34,151 nt of DNA from Opitutaceae bacterium (GTDB lineage: Bacteria; Verrucomicrobiota; Verrucomicrobiia; Opitutales; Opitutaceae): NCBI GenBank assembly GCA_025457685.1, contig JALOTV010000019.1, forward strand, positions 1-34,151. The letters are read 5' to 3'. The notes beneath the pieces are model-generated. The model saw only the letters and a list, made by a program, of their open reading frames with translations. It did not search any database and was not told the DNA's origin. Numbering within the stretch: the first letter of the stretch is position 1; every line of letters begins with the position of its first letter. Position numbers and translations under genes: made by a program. Shown here piece after piece: positions 26,006 through 34,151 of this stretch.

Positions 26006-27265
26006 TCATTCCGAGCGAGGGTCGGCCTCGACGGCGGCAGACGAGGTCAACGCACGCGCGTGGGCCTCGTCTTTTTTTGCGTCCTCCTCGCGGCCCAGCC
26101 CGCGGAAGGCCCGCGCCCGATAACGATAGCCCATGGGGTCGGACGGGCGCAGTCCGAGGTAGGTGTTCATATCGGCCAAGGCCTCATCGTGGCGTTTCAG
26201 CGCGAGGTAGGCGTAGGCGCGCGGCAGGTAGTTGGGGGCGTGTTTCGGATTCACCGCTATGGCGGCCGTGGCGTCGGCCAGCGCTTCGTCATGGCGTTTG
26301 AGTTGGTTGTAGCACCGCGCGCGATTCGCGAGCGCGGTCATGAAGCGGGGCGAACGCGCGAGCGCGGCGCCGTAGGCATCGGCCGCCGCCTGCCACTGTT
26401 TTTGCTCCGACAACACGCGGCCGCGCAGATGGTGCACCTCGGCGTCGTTCGGGGACAGTTGCGCGGCGCGATCGAGGTCGAGTTGCGCGGCGTCGAATTT
26501 GTCCTGCATCAGCCGGGCGTAGCCGCGCCGGATCGTGTAGTAGGTGTGCTCCGGACGGAGACGCAGGGCCTCGGTGAACGCACGCTCGGCCGCTTCGTAG
26601 CGCCCCAAGCGAGACAGCACATCGCCGCTGCTGCCGTGGGCCTTGGCGAGGCTTGGATCGAGGGTGAGCGCCTGCGTGTAGGCGGCCAAGGCTTGGGTGT
26701 AGTCGGTCCGCGCCCACCAGAGCTCGCCCAGCGCGTAGTGATGCTCGGCGACCTTGGGTTCGAGTCGCAGGGCGGCTTCGAGGTCGAGCTGCGCGCCGTC
26801 GTAATCGCGCAGGCGGCGACGCAACTCGCCGCGCCGTGCCAGCGCGGGCACGTGTTCGGGCTGGAGACGCAGGGCTTGATCGAGCGCGGCCAAGGCCTCC
26901 CGACGCTTGCGCGAGTCGTCGAGCAACACGCGCGATTTTCCCCACCAAGCGGCAAACGAATCCGGCGCGAGCTCGGTCGCGGCGATGAAGTCGGCGAGCG
27001 CGCCGGGTTTGTCGCCGAGCTGGAGTTTGGCCTCCGCGCGTCCGGCGAGCAGCTCGGCCGATCGCGGCGCGGCGGCGAGGGCTTCGTCGAAACTCCGAAG
27101 CGCCGAAGCGGCGTCTCCCGCTTCGAGATGCATCTCCGCTTGCCGTGCGGCGGACGGAGGAGGCGGGGTCTTGGTCGAGCAAGCGGACAAGACCAGCAAC
27201 GCGCCGCCCAGCAAGGCCGCGGCAAGCAGACGAGTTTGCGGAGTAATCGGCCGGCGAGAGCGCAT
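26006..27265 (-). CDS. TPR-repeat lipoprotein
   Basis: Lipobox-like 'LLVLSACS' after an N-terminal hydrophobic segment; many ~34-aa TPR units (e.g. 'AEHHYALGELWWARTDYTQALAAYTQALTLDPS'); start at Met 27265. Confidence 0.85.
   Translation of the reverse strand: MRSRRPITPQTRLLAAALLGGALLVLSACSTKTPPPPSAARQAEMHLEAGDAASALRSFDEALAAAPRSAELLAGRAEAKLQLGDKPGALADFIAATELAPDSFAAWWGKSRVLLDDSRKRREALAALDQALRLQPEHVPALARRGELRRRLRDYDGAQLDLEAALRLEPKVAEHHYALGELWWARTDYTQALAAYTQALTLDPSLAKAHGSSGDVLSRLGRYEAAERAFTEALRLRPEHTYYTIRRGYARLMQDKFDAAQLDLDRAAQLSPNDAEVHHLRGRVLSEQKQWQAAADAYGAALARSPRFMTALANRARCYNQLKRHDEALADATAAIAVNPKHAPNYLPRAYAYLALKRHDEALADMNTYLGLRPSDPMGYRYRARAFRGLGREEDAKKDEAHARALTSSAAVEADPRSE
26039..26078 (+). 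terminator. Rho-independent terminator for ahcY, located inside the 3' end of the convergent TPR gene
   Basis: AGACGAGG...CCTCGTCT followed by TTTTTTT. Confidence 0.75.
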
Positions 27266-27468
27266 AAGTAGGCGAGGGGAGCGCGGATGCATCACGCACA
27301 TAGGGTGAGGCGGACGAACCGCCGGCAAGGCCTTTGACAACGATTTATGCCATGGTTTGCACCTTTATCTTCTAAATCTTACTCAACTTACTAATAATAA
27401 CATTTACCCCTCGCAGGTCGCTGGCGAACTTGGCAACTCTTCACACTTTTCCATTTTCCGACATCGCC

Positions 27469-29223
27469 ATGCATTCCGACTCCTCCGCCCCCAAGCCGCT
27501 CGTCGCCAACGAGGGCATCAAGACCGCCTCGAACCACCTTCGCGGCAACCTCAAGGCGGAGTTCTCCGACCTCGCCACGCCGCACGTGTCGGCCGATGCC
27601 GAGCAGCTGATCAAGTTTCACGGCACCTACATTCAGGACGACCGCGATCAGCGCATCACTCTGAAGCGCGCGGGCAAGGACAAGGCCTGGTCCTTCATGC
27701 TACGCGTCCGTCTGCCCGGCGGCAAAGCCACCCCGAAGCAGTGGCTCGTGCTCGACGGTCTCGCCGAGCAATACCAGTTCCCGTCCCTCCGTCTCACCAC
27801 CCGTCAGACCTTCCAGTTTCACGGCGTGCTTAAGGGCCAGATGAAGCCGCTTGTGAAGGCGATGCACACCGTGTTGCTCGACTCGATCGCGGCGTGCGGC
27901 GACGTGAACCGCAACGTGATGGCGCCGGTCAATCCCGAGCAGTCGCCGGTGCAGGAACTCGTCTATCAGGACGCGAAAGGTTGGTCCGACTACGCCCTCC
28001 CCAAGAGCCGCGCCTACCACGAGATTTTCCTCGATGAGGAACTCGTCGCGGGCGGCGAGCCCGAGCGCGAGCCGATGTATGGCGACACCTACCTGCCGCG
28101 CAAATTCAAGACCGGCTTCGCGGTGCCGCCGTCCAACGATGTGGACGTGTATTCGCAGGACCTCGGCTACATCGCCGTGATCGAGAACGGCCAGCTCGTG
28201 GGCTACGACGTTACCGTCGGCGGCGGTCTCGGCATGAGCCACGGCAACGAGGAAACCTTCCCGCGCGTCGCCGACACCCTCGGCTTCATCACCCGCGATC
28301 AGGTCAACGCCGTCGGCCACGCGGTCATCACCACCCAGCGCGATTTCGGCGACCGCACCAACCGCAAGCACGCCCGCCTCAAATACACCATCGAGGATCG
28401 CGGCATCGCCTGGTTCAAGGCCCAGGTCGAGGAGCGCAGCGGCGTGAAGTTCGGTGCCCCGCGCGCCGGCAAGTTCACCACCATCCAGGACCAGCACGGC
28501 TGGCACCAAAACGCCGACGGCACTTGGTTCTACGGCCTGCACATCCTCTCCGGCCGCATCATAGACCGCGCCGGCTGGCCGATGAAGACCGCGCTGCGCG
28601 AGGTCGCCCAGTTGCTCGAAGGCACGCGCGGCGACTTCCGCCTCACGCCTTCGCAAAACCTCACCATCTCCGGCGTCTCCGCCGAGCTGAAGCCGAAGGT
28701 GGACGCCATCCTTGCCAAGCACGGGCTCGACAAGGAAAACGAGCGCTCCGGCCTGCGCCTCAACGCGCTCTCCTGCGTCGCCCTCCCGACCTGCGGTCTG
28801 GCTCTCGCCGAGAGCGAGCGCGCGCTGCCCGAGATCCTCGAAAAGTTCGAGACCGTGCTCGACGAGTCCGGCCTGCGCCACGACGCCATCAGCCTCCGCG
28901 TCACCGGTTGCCCCAACGGCTGCGCCCGTCCCTACCTCGCCGAGATCGGCTTCGTGGGCAAGGCGCCCGGCAAATACGCGCTCTACCTCGGCGCCGCCTA
29001 CACCGGTGGTCGCCTCAACCGTCTGGTCGCGCCGAGCATCACCATCGACGACGCGGTCAAGCTGCTCGATCCCGTGATCAAGCGCTACGCCAAGGAGCGC
29101 GCCGCCGGCGAGCGGTTCGGCGACTTCTGCGAGCGCGTCATCCTGCCTTGGCACCGGCGGCCTCGTGCCCGCCGCCGCGCCCAAGCCCGCCGCACCGGCG
29201 GCCTGAGCGAAGTGAGCGCTTAA
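27469..29223 (+). CDS. cysI: Sulfite/nitrite reductase hemoprotein subunit (CysI-like)
   Basis: 'LRLTTRQTFQFHGVLKG', 'GDVNRNVMAP', 'LNALSCVALPTCGLALAESERALP', 'VTGCPNGCARPYLAEIGFVGKAPGKYALYLG'; start at ATG 27469; the C-terminal end may be frameshifted. Confidence 0.9.
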   Translation: MHSDSSAPKPLVANEGIKTASNHLRGNLKAEFSDLATPHVSADAEQLIKFHGTYIQDDRDQRITLKRAGKDKAWSFMLRVRLPGGKATPKQWLVLDGLAEQYQFPSLRLTTRQTFQFHGVLKGQMKPLVKAMHTVLLDSIAACGDVNRNVMAPVNPEQSPVQELVYQDAKGWSDYALPKSRAYHEIFLDEELVAGGEPEREPMYGDTYLPRKFKTGFAVPPSNDVDVYSQDLGYIAVIENGQLVGYDVTVGGGLGMSHGNEETFPRVADTLGFITRDQVNAVGHAVITTQRDFGDRTNRKHARLKYTIEDRGIAWFKAQVEERSGVKFGAPRAGKFTTIQDQHGWHQNADGTWFYGLHILSGRIIDRAGWPMKTALREVAQLLEGTRGDFRLTPSQNLTISGVSAELKPKVDAILAKHGLDKENERSGLRLNALSCVALPTCGLALAESERALPEILEKFETVLDESGLRHDAISLRVTGCPNGCARPYLAEIGFVGKAPGKYALYLGAAYTGGRLNRLVAPSITIDDAVKLLDPVIKRYAKERAAGERFGDFCERVILPWHRRPRARRRAQARRTGGLSEVSA

Positions 29224-29230
29224 CGGCTCT

Positions 29231-29272
29231 AACAAAAACGCCTGCGGTGATTTCACCGCAGGCGTTTTTGTT
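29231..29272. terminator. Bidirectional rho-independent terminator between convergent genes
   Basis: Perfect 20-bp inverted repeat AACAAAAACGCCTGCGGTGA-tt-TCACCGCAGGCGTTTTTGTT. Confidence 0.92.
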
Positions 29273-29280
29273 TTGGCCGC

Positions 29281-29634
29281 TTACTTGGCGGCGGCGACGT
29301 CACGCAGCCACCAGCCGTCTTCCAGGCGCACGAGCGTGGCGGTGATGGCCTGATCTTTTTTGGCGGCGGCGAGGGTGGGGGCGTCCACCTTGAGCAGCAT
29401 GGTCATGGCGCTCATCACGCCGGGGATTTCCTCGTGTTTGACCAGAAGGGCCTGCTTTGCCGGCAACACGTCGATGATGACGCCGCGCAGCGGGTGGCCG
29501 GCGGGCTGGGCGGGGGCTTCGGAGGCAGAGGACTGGGCGGGAGCGGCGGCCGGGGCGGAGCAAGCGCAGTTGCAGGCGAAGGCGGAGCCGGTGGTGACGA
29601 GCAGGGCGGCGAGGAGGGGGGCGGTGCGGAGCAT
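29281..29634 (-). CDS. Periplasmic copper-binding (CusF-like) small protein
   Basis: Signal peptide; 'RGVIIDVLPAKQALLVKHEEIPGVMSAMTMLLKVD' resembles the CusF-like pattern 'KHEEIPGxMxAMTM'. Confidence 0.75.
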   Translation of the reverse strand: MLRTAPLLAALLVTTGSAFACNCACSAPAAAPAQSSASEAPAQPAGHPLRGVIIDVLPAKQALLVKHEEIPGVMSAMTMLLKVDAPTLAAAKKDQAITATLVRLEDGWWLRDVAAAK

Positions 29635-29662
29635 GATGGCGAGAGGTGGGTGGAAGTTAAGT

Positions 29663-30631
29663 TTAGCGGCTCCAGTCCAGCATGCGCTGGAGTGGGGCGA
29701 GGGCGGCGGTGCGGACGTCCTCGGGCAAGGTGATCTCGGGGCGCATGAATTTGAGGGCGTCGCGGACCTTCTCGATGGTGTTCATCTTCATGAAGCGGCA
29801 GTCGTTGCACGCGCAGGTGTCGGTCGGACCGGCGATGAAGGTCTTGTGCGGCACCTCGCGGCGGAGGCGGTGGAGCATGCCGCTCTCGGTGACGACGATG
29901 ATGCGGTCGGCGGGCGTGTCCTTGGCGAATTTGACCATGAGCTCGGTGGAGCAGACCTCGTCGGCGAGGTCGCGCACGGCCTCGACGCACTCGGGGTGGG
30001 CGACCACGGGCGCATCCGGAAACTGGATACGGATCTTCTCGATGGCCTGGACGGTGAAGAGCACGTGGGCGTAACAGCTGCCCGGCCAGAGCTGCATCTC
30101 GCGGCCGGTTTTCTTGGACACCCACTGGCCGAGATTCTGGTCGGGCACGAAGAGGATTTTGCGGCCGGCGGGCACGCGGGAGACAATCTTCTGCGCGTTG
30201 CCGCTGGTGACGATGACGTCGCTAAGCGCCTTCACGGCGGCGGAGCAGTTGATGTAGGCGACGACGTAAACCTCGGGGTGGGCGACTTTGTAGGCGGCGA
30301 GGCGCTCAGCCGGACAGGAGTCGGCGAGCGAGCAGCCGGCCTCGAGATCGGGCAGGAGCACGGTGCGGGCGGGGTTAACGATCTTGGCCGTCTCGGCCAT
30401 GAAGTGGACGCCGCAGAAAAGGATGACGTCGGCCTGTGCGGCCTGCGCCTGGTAGCTGAGCCCGAGGGAATCGCCGACGAAATCGGCGACGCGCTGGATG
30501 TCCTCGTTTTGGTAATTGTGGGCGAGGATGACGGCGTTGCGCTGTTTCTTGAGGGCGAGGATCTCCTCCTGGATGGCGGTGAGCGGCGGCAGGCTGGCGC
30601 GCGGCGGGAGGACGAGAGGTTCGTAGTTCAT
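29663..30631 (-). CDS. nadA: Quinolinate synthase
   Basis: 'NAVILAHNYQNEDIQRVADFVGDSLGLS', 'GVHFMAETAKIVNPARTVLLPDLEAGCSLADSC', 'GPTDTCACNDCRFMKMNTIEKV'. Confidence 0.96.
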   Translation of the reverse strand: MNYEPLVLPPRASLPPLTAIQEEILALKKQRNAVILAHNYQNEDIQRVADFVGDSLGLSYQAQAAQADVILFCGVHFMAETAKIVNPARTVLLPDLEAGCSLADSCPAERLAAYKVAHPEVYVVAYINCSAAVKALSDVIVTSGNAQKIVSRVPAGRKILFVPDQNLGQWVSKKTGREMQLWPGSCYAHVLFTVQAIEKIRIQFPDAPVVAHPECVEAVRDLADEVCSTELMVKFAKDTPADRIIVVTESGMLHRLRREVPHKTFIAGPTDTCACNDCRFMKMNTIEKVRDALKFMRPEITLPEDVRTAALAPLQRMLDWSR

Positions 30632-30676
30632 GGAGAGAGGAAAAAACGGATGCGGGCGCGGGACGACGAGTCGCGG

Positions 30677-31057
30677 TTAGCCCTTGGGCTTGGTGGTGTG
30701 GCGAACGATCTCGAGCAAGGTCTGGAAGTCGGGCCGGGCTTGCAGGGTGGCGAGGTCGGGATCGCTGGCCATCCACTCGGCGTCGTCGTAGCCGAGCGAG
30801 ACGGCGCGGGCTAGGGTGGCGATGGCCTCGGAGGGGCGTTTGGAGAGGGCGAGACTGCAGGCGAGGTTGTAGTGGGCGGTGGCGTTGTCCGGCTGGAGGC
30901 GGACGAGCTTGCGGTCCATTTTTAGCCCATCGGCGATGCGGCCGGCCTTGGTGTAGAGACCGCCCAGGATCTCCGCGACCTCGGCGTAGGAGGGGTCGCG
31001 GCGAAGGATGCTTTCGTAGAAGGCGATGTCGAAGGAGTGGTCTTCTTTGCGGGCCAT
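30677..31057 (-). CDS. Small TPR-repeat protein
   Basis: 'YESILRRDPSYAEVAEILGGLYTKAGRIADGLKMDRKLVRLQPDNATAHYNLACSLALSKRPSEAIATLARAVSLG'. Confidence 0.8.
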   Translation of the reverse strand: MARKEDHSFDIAFYESILRRDPSYAEVAEILGGLYTKAGRIADGLKMDRKLVRLQPDNATAHYNLACSLALSKRPSEAIATLARAVSLGYDDAEWMASDPDLATLQARPDFQTLLEIVRHTTKPKG

Positions 31058-31144
31058 GGATCGGAGAATAACGGGAGCGAACTAAACGGCAACGCCGGCC
31101 GGCAACCCTGACGGGAAGCATGGCATCCGGCGCCGGCCTCGCGC

Positions 31145-31657
31145 TCAGGCGGAGGCGCGGTGTTTGCAGACGCCGGTGGCCTTGAGCGAATCGCAGCTGG
31201 CGCTGACTTGGAGCCGTTGCGTGACCGGGGTGAGGCCCAGCTTGGTGGAGACGGTGTTGCCATACCATGACATGAACGGGGCGCTGATCTCGAAGATCTT
31301 GTCGCAATCCACGCAAATCACTTGGGCGACCTGTGCGGAGCTGTCGCGGTTGGGCAGGTAGTATTTGAGGTTTTTGCCGATATCGACCTCGCGCAGCACG
31401 CCGCTGCCGGTGAGGTGGGGCAGGGTGCGATAAACGGTGGCGCGCGAGACGGAATCGTCGATCGCGCGGGCGTAGGCGAGCAGGTCCTCCGCCGTGAAAT
31501 GCTCGGTCTGACCAAAGGCCGCGTCAAAGATGGCCATGCGCTGATTGGTCACGCGCAGGCCGTGGGCGGAGAGGTGGGTGCGAAACTTGTCGCGGGCGGC
31601 GTCGGTGCTCACGAGGTTGAGTCTCAGGTGAGTCTCAGGTGAGTCAAGGACGGCCAA
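31145..31657 (-). CDS. Fur-family transcriptional regulator (start at 31657 or GTG 31612)
   Basis: '[65 protein letters not shown]' Fur winged helix; '[11 protein letters not shown]' metal/dimerisation region. Confidence 0.93.
   Translation of the reverse strand: MAVLDSPETHLRLNLVSTDAARDKFRTHLSAHGLRVTNQRMAIFDAAFGQTEHFTAEDLLAYARAIDDSVSRATVYRTLPHLTGSGVLREVDIGKNLKYYLPNRDSSAQVAQVICVDCDKIFEISAPFMSWYGNTVSTKLGLTPVTQRLQVSASCDSLKATGVCKHRASA
31621..31645. repeat. 11-bp tandem direct repeat (GTCTCAGGTGA x2 + GTC)
   Basis: gtctcaggtgagtctcaggtgagtc read directly. Confidence 0.9.
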
Positions 31658-31713
31658 GCGCCGGCGCGAACATCGGGGCTAGCGAGGCAGACTCTGAGGT
31701 GTTTGCGTGGGGC

Positions 31714-32711
31714 ATGGACTTTTTCCTCGGGGTGGATGCGGGCGGCACCAAGACGCGGGCGATCATCGTCTCGCGCGATGGCGGCGTGCGGGGGCGGGGC
31801 GAAGCCGGGCCGGGCAACTGGCAGGCGGTGGGCGTGGCTGCGGCGATCGCGGAAGTGGAGCGCTCGGTGGTCCAGGCCCTTGCTGGCGCCGGGGTGGCCG
31901 CGAGCGCGGTGGGCGGAAGCTTTTTTGGCCTGGCCGGTGTGCGCACGGAGACGGAGCGGGAGCCGCTGCGGGCCGAGCTTGCGCGGCTGGGCCTGGGCGG
32001 GGTGCTGGAGGTGGACGGCGATCTGGCGTCCGCGCATGCGGGCGCGCTGGGCGGAGGGCCGGGCGTGGTGGTGATCGCCGGGACGGGCTCGGCGGCCTGG
32101 GGAAAAAATGCGGCCGGCGAACGCTGGCAGGCCGGCGGCTGGGGCTGGCTGGTGGATGACGCCGGCGGTGCGAGCTGGCTGGCGAAGCGCGGGCTGCGCG
32201 CGGCGTGCGAGGCGCAGGACGGGCGCGGACCGGAGAGCGGACTTGGCGCGCGCGCGGCCGCCTACTTCGCGGACTTGGCGCGCGCGCGGCCGCCTACTTC
32301 GGGCAGGCCGGCGTGCGGGAGATTTTGCGCGAGCTGCACGCGGGGCGCATCGACCGGGCGGGCTTGGCGGGCTTTGCGCGGGAAGTGCGCGAAGCGGCGG
32401 CGACCGATGCCGTGGCGGCGGCCTGCGTGCGCGAGGCGGGCGAGGAGCTGTTGCGGCTGGCCGAGGCGGTGCGCGGACGGCTGGCGCCGCGTGGCACGGC
32501 GGAGCACGCGGGCTTCCCCCTCGCGGTCACCGGTGGGCTGGGCATGGGCGAGGTGATCCGCGCGCGTGCGGCGGCGGCGGGCTTTGCGCCGATGGAGCCG
32601 CTGGGCGAGCCGGTGGCGGGTGCGGCCTTGCTGGCGGCGCGGGCGGCAGGGGTGGAGCTGGACGCGGGGGCCCGGGTGCGTTTGCTGGATGCATGCAAAA
32701 CCAAGGGCTGA
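31714..32711 (+). pseudogene. BadF/BadG/BcrA/BcrD-type ATPase / N-acetylglucosamine kinase-like, frameshifted by a 32-bp tandem duplication
   Basis: N-terminal 'MDFFLGVDAGGTKTRAIIVSRDG', 'VVVIAGTGSAAWG' in frame 1; C-terminal 'GQAGVREILRELHAGRIDRAGLAGFAREV...FPLAVTGGLGMGEVIRARAAAAGFAPMEPLGEPVAGAALLA' in frame 0; removing 32 bp restores one 321-aa ORF. Confidence 0.85.
32239..32302. repeat. 32-bp exact tandem duplication
   Basis: ggacttggcgcgcgcgcggccgcctacttcg(c) at 32239 and again at 32271. Confidence 0.95.
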
Positions 32712-33076
32712 CGGACGCGACGGCGACGCTCGGAGAAATCAAGGCGCGGGTGCTCGCCTTTGCGCGCGAGCGAGACTGGGAGCAGTTTCACGCGCCGAAA
32801 AATCTGAGCATGGCGCTGGCGGCCGAGGCGGGTGAGCTGATGGAGCATTTCCTCTGGGATACGCCCGAGGCCTCGCGGACCAAGGTGCTGGAGGACGCGG
32901 CGCGGCGCGCGAAGATCGAGGAAGAGCTCAGCGACGTGGTGATCTACGCGCTGGAGTTTGCCAACATGACCGGCATCGACGTGGCGGCTGCCATCGAGCG
33001 CAAGATGGCGCAAAACGCGGCCAAGTATCCGGTGGCAAAGGCCAAGGGCCGCAGCGCGAAATACACCGAGCTGTAG
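32693..33076 (+). CDS. MazG-like nucleotide pyrophosphohydrolase (dCTP pyrophosphatase/RS21-C6 type)
   Basis: 'RDWEQFHAPKNLSMALAAEAGELMEHFLWDT...KIEEELSDVVIYALEFANMTGIDVAAAIERKMAQNAAKYPV' matches the EAxEL...EExxDVxxY pattern; start at ATG 32693. Confidence 0.92.
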   Translation: MQNQGLTDATATLGEIKARVLAFARERDWEQFHAPKNLSMALAAEAGELMEHFLWDTPEASRTKVLEDAARRAKIEEELSDVVIYALEFANMTGIDVAAAIERKMAQNAAKYPVAKAKGRSAKYTEL

Positions 33077-33095
33077 GTTCGGCCGCGAGGGCCGC

Positions 33096-34064
33096 TCAGT
33101 CCTTGGCGGCGCGAACGTCGAGGGCGTCGCGCAGGCCGTCGCCGAGGAGATTGAGCGCAAGCAGGGTGAGGGCGAAAACGGTGCCGGGGAAGACCAGCAA
33201 CCACGGGTAATTCTCCATCTTGTCGGCGCCGTCCTTGATGAGCGTGCCCCAGCTGCTGAGCGGGGCGTCCACCCCGAGGCCGAGAAAGCTGAGGAAGCTT
33301 TCGAGCATCATCACGGCGGGGATGGTGAGGGTGGTGAAGACGATCACGGGCCCGAGGATGTTGGGCACGATGTGGCGGAAAATGATGCGCGGGTGCCCGT
33401 AGCCGAGGGTGCGCGCGGCCTCGATGTATTCCATTTTTTTGACGCTCAGGACCTGGCCGCGCACGATGCGGGCCATGGTCAGCCATTCGACCGCGCCTAT
33501 GGCGGCAAATAGGCCGACGATTTTGCCGATGCCCTGAAATTCGCGCAGCAAGGCAAACTCGCGCAGCCAGGCGTCGAGGGCGTCCATCGGCTCCTTGAGG
33601 AACACCATCATGAGGATGACGAAGATGGTGAAGGGCAGCGCGTAGAGAATATCGACCACGCGCATGAGAAACGCGTCCACGCGCCCGCCGGCGTAGCCGG
33701 AGATCGCTCCGTAGGTCACGCCGATGAAGAGGGCGACCAGCGAGGCCACAAAGCCGACCATGAGGGAGATGCGTCCGCCGTAGAGCAGGCGGGCGAGCAG
33801 ATCGCGGCCCAGTTCGTCGGTGCCCAGCCAGTTTTCGGCGGACGGGGCGGTGGCCCCGCGCGCGAGATTCTGGTCCGCGTAGCCGTGCTCAAGGAAGGGC
33901 GGCATGGCGATGCACGCCAACGCGAGCGCGAGCACGAACACGCCTGACACGACGGCGAGCCGGTTGCGGCGCAGGCGCAGCCAAGCGTCATGCCACGGCG
34001 AATGCGAACGCGAGGCCGGAGCGGCGACGGCGGGGAGCACGGGGGAGGCGGACGCGGCGCTCAT
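33096..34064 (-). CDS. Dipeptide/oligopeptide ABC transporter permease (OppC/DppC type)
   Basis: 'NWLGTDELGRDLLARLLYGGRISLMVGFVASL', 'EYIEAARTLGYGHPRIIFRHIVPNILGPVIVFTTLTIPAVMMLESFLSFLGLG' permease signature; start at 34064. Confidence 0.95.
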   Translation of the reverse strand: MSAASASPVLPAVAAPASRSHSPWHDAWLRLRRNRLAVVSGVFVLALALACIAMPPFLEHGYADQNLARGATAPSAENWLGTDELGRDLLARLLYGGRISLMVGFVASLVALFIGVTYGAISGYAGGRVDAFLMRVVDILYALPFTIFVILMMVFLKEPMDALDAWLREFALLREFQGIGKIVGLFAAIGAVEWLTMARIVRGQVLSVKKMEYIEAARTLGYGHPRIIFRHIVPNILGPVIVFTTLTIPAVMMLESFLSFLGLGVDAPLSSWGTLIKDGADKMENYPWLLVFPGTVFALTLLALNLLGDGLRDALDVRAAKD

Positions 34065-34151
34065 TCGAATTTGAGGCGGGGGTTGAGCCACACCTGCACG
34101 ACATCGACGAGCAAGTTGAGCCCGATGATGAGCACGGCGTAGAGCAGGACG
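34062..34151 (-). CDS. Dipeptide/oligopeptide ABC transporter permease (OppB/DppB type), C-terminal fragment cut by the window end
   Basis: Minus-strand VLLYAVLIIGLNLLVDVVQVWLNPRLKFE*; ATGA overlap with the OppC-type gene. Confidence 0.8.

Noticed and set aside
27700-29256. 518-aa minus-strand ORF antisense to cysI
   Set aside because: Shadow ORF with composition bias only
1-34151. CRISPR arrays, IS elements, prophage or tRNA genes
   Set aside because: No spaced direct-repeat array, transposase or integrase ORF, or tRNA-like sequence was identified on reading

Overview
High-GC bacterial chromosomal window; gene content and style suggest a Verrucomicrobia/Opitutaceae-like host (inference only). 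Most of it is housekeeping or metabolic. Left to right: the end of an SSS transporter plus a deoxysugar (L-fucose/L-rhamnose-type) catabolic cluster with mutarotase, lactonase-like amidohydrolase, SDR and FAH-family hydrolase; rpmG; rlmN; an LptF/LptG-type permease; leuA; an ECF sigma factor followed by two small membrane/periplasmic proteins; SRP RNA (ffs); dnaX; opgG - unknown ORF - opgH; a 990-aa coiled-coil protein with a degenerate receiver domain, next to a PilM-like/TM/periplasmic protein; psd; an HPt protein; metK; ahcY; a TPR lipoprotein; cysI; a copper-binding protein; nadA; a TPR protein; a Fur-family regulator; a disrupted BadF-type kinase; a MazG-like protein; and dipeptide/oligopeptide ABC permeases. 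No CRISPR array, IS element or tRNA was seen. The most interesting signals are: (1) an A10 tract in dnaX, immediately followed by a stop in frame 0, with an open -1 frame running to 11578 (gamma/tau-type frameshift or slippage); (2) a leuA leader with a short peptide containing CTT Leu codons that ends at a strong hairpin (attenuator candidate); (3) the pseudo-receiver coiled-coil + PilM-like transmembrane pair; (4) a 32-bp exact tandem duplication that frameshifts a BadF-type kinase. All of this was done by eye, with no database searches.
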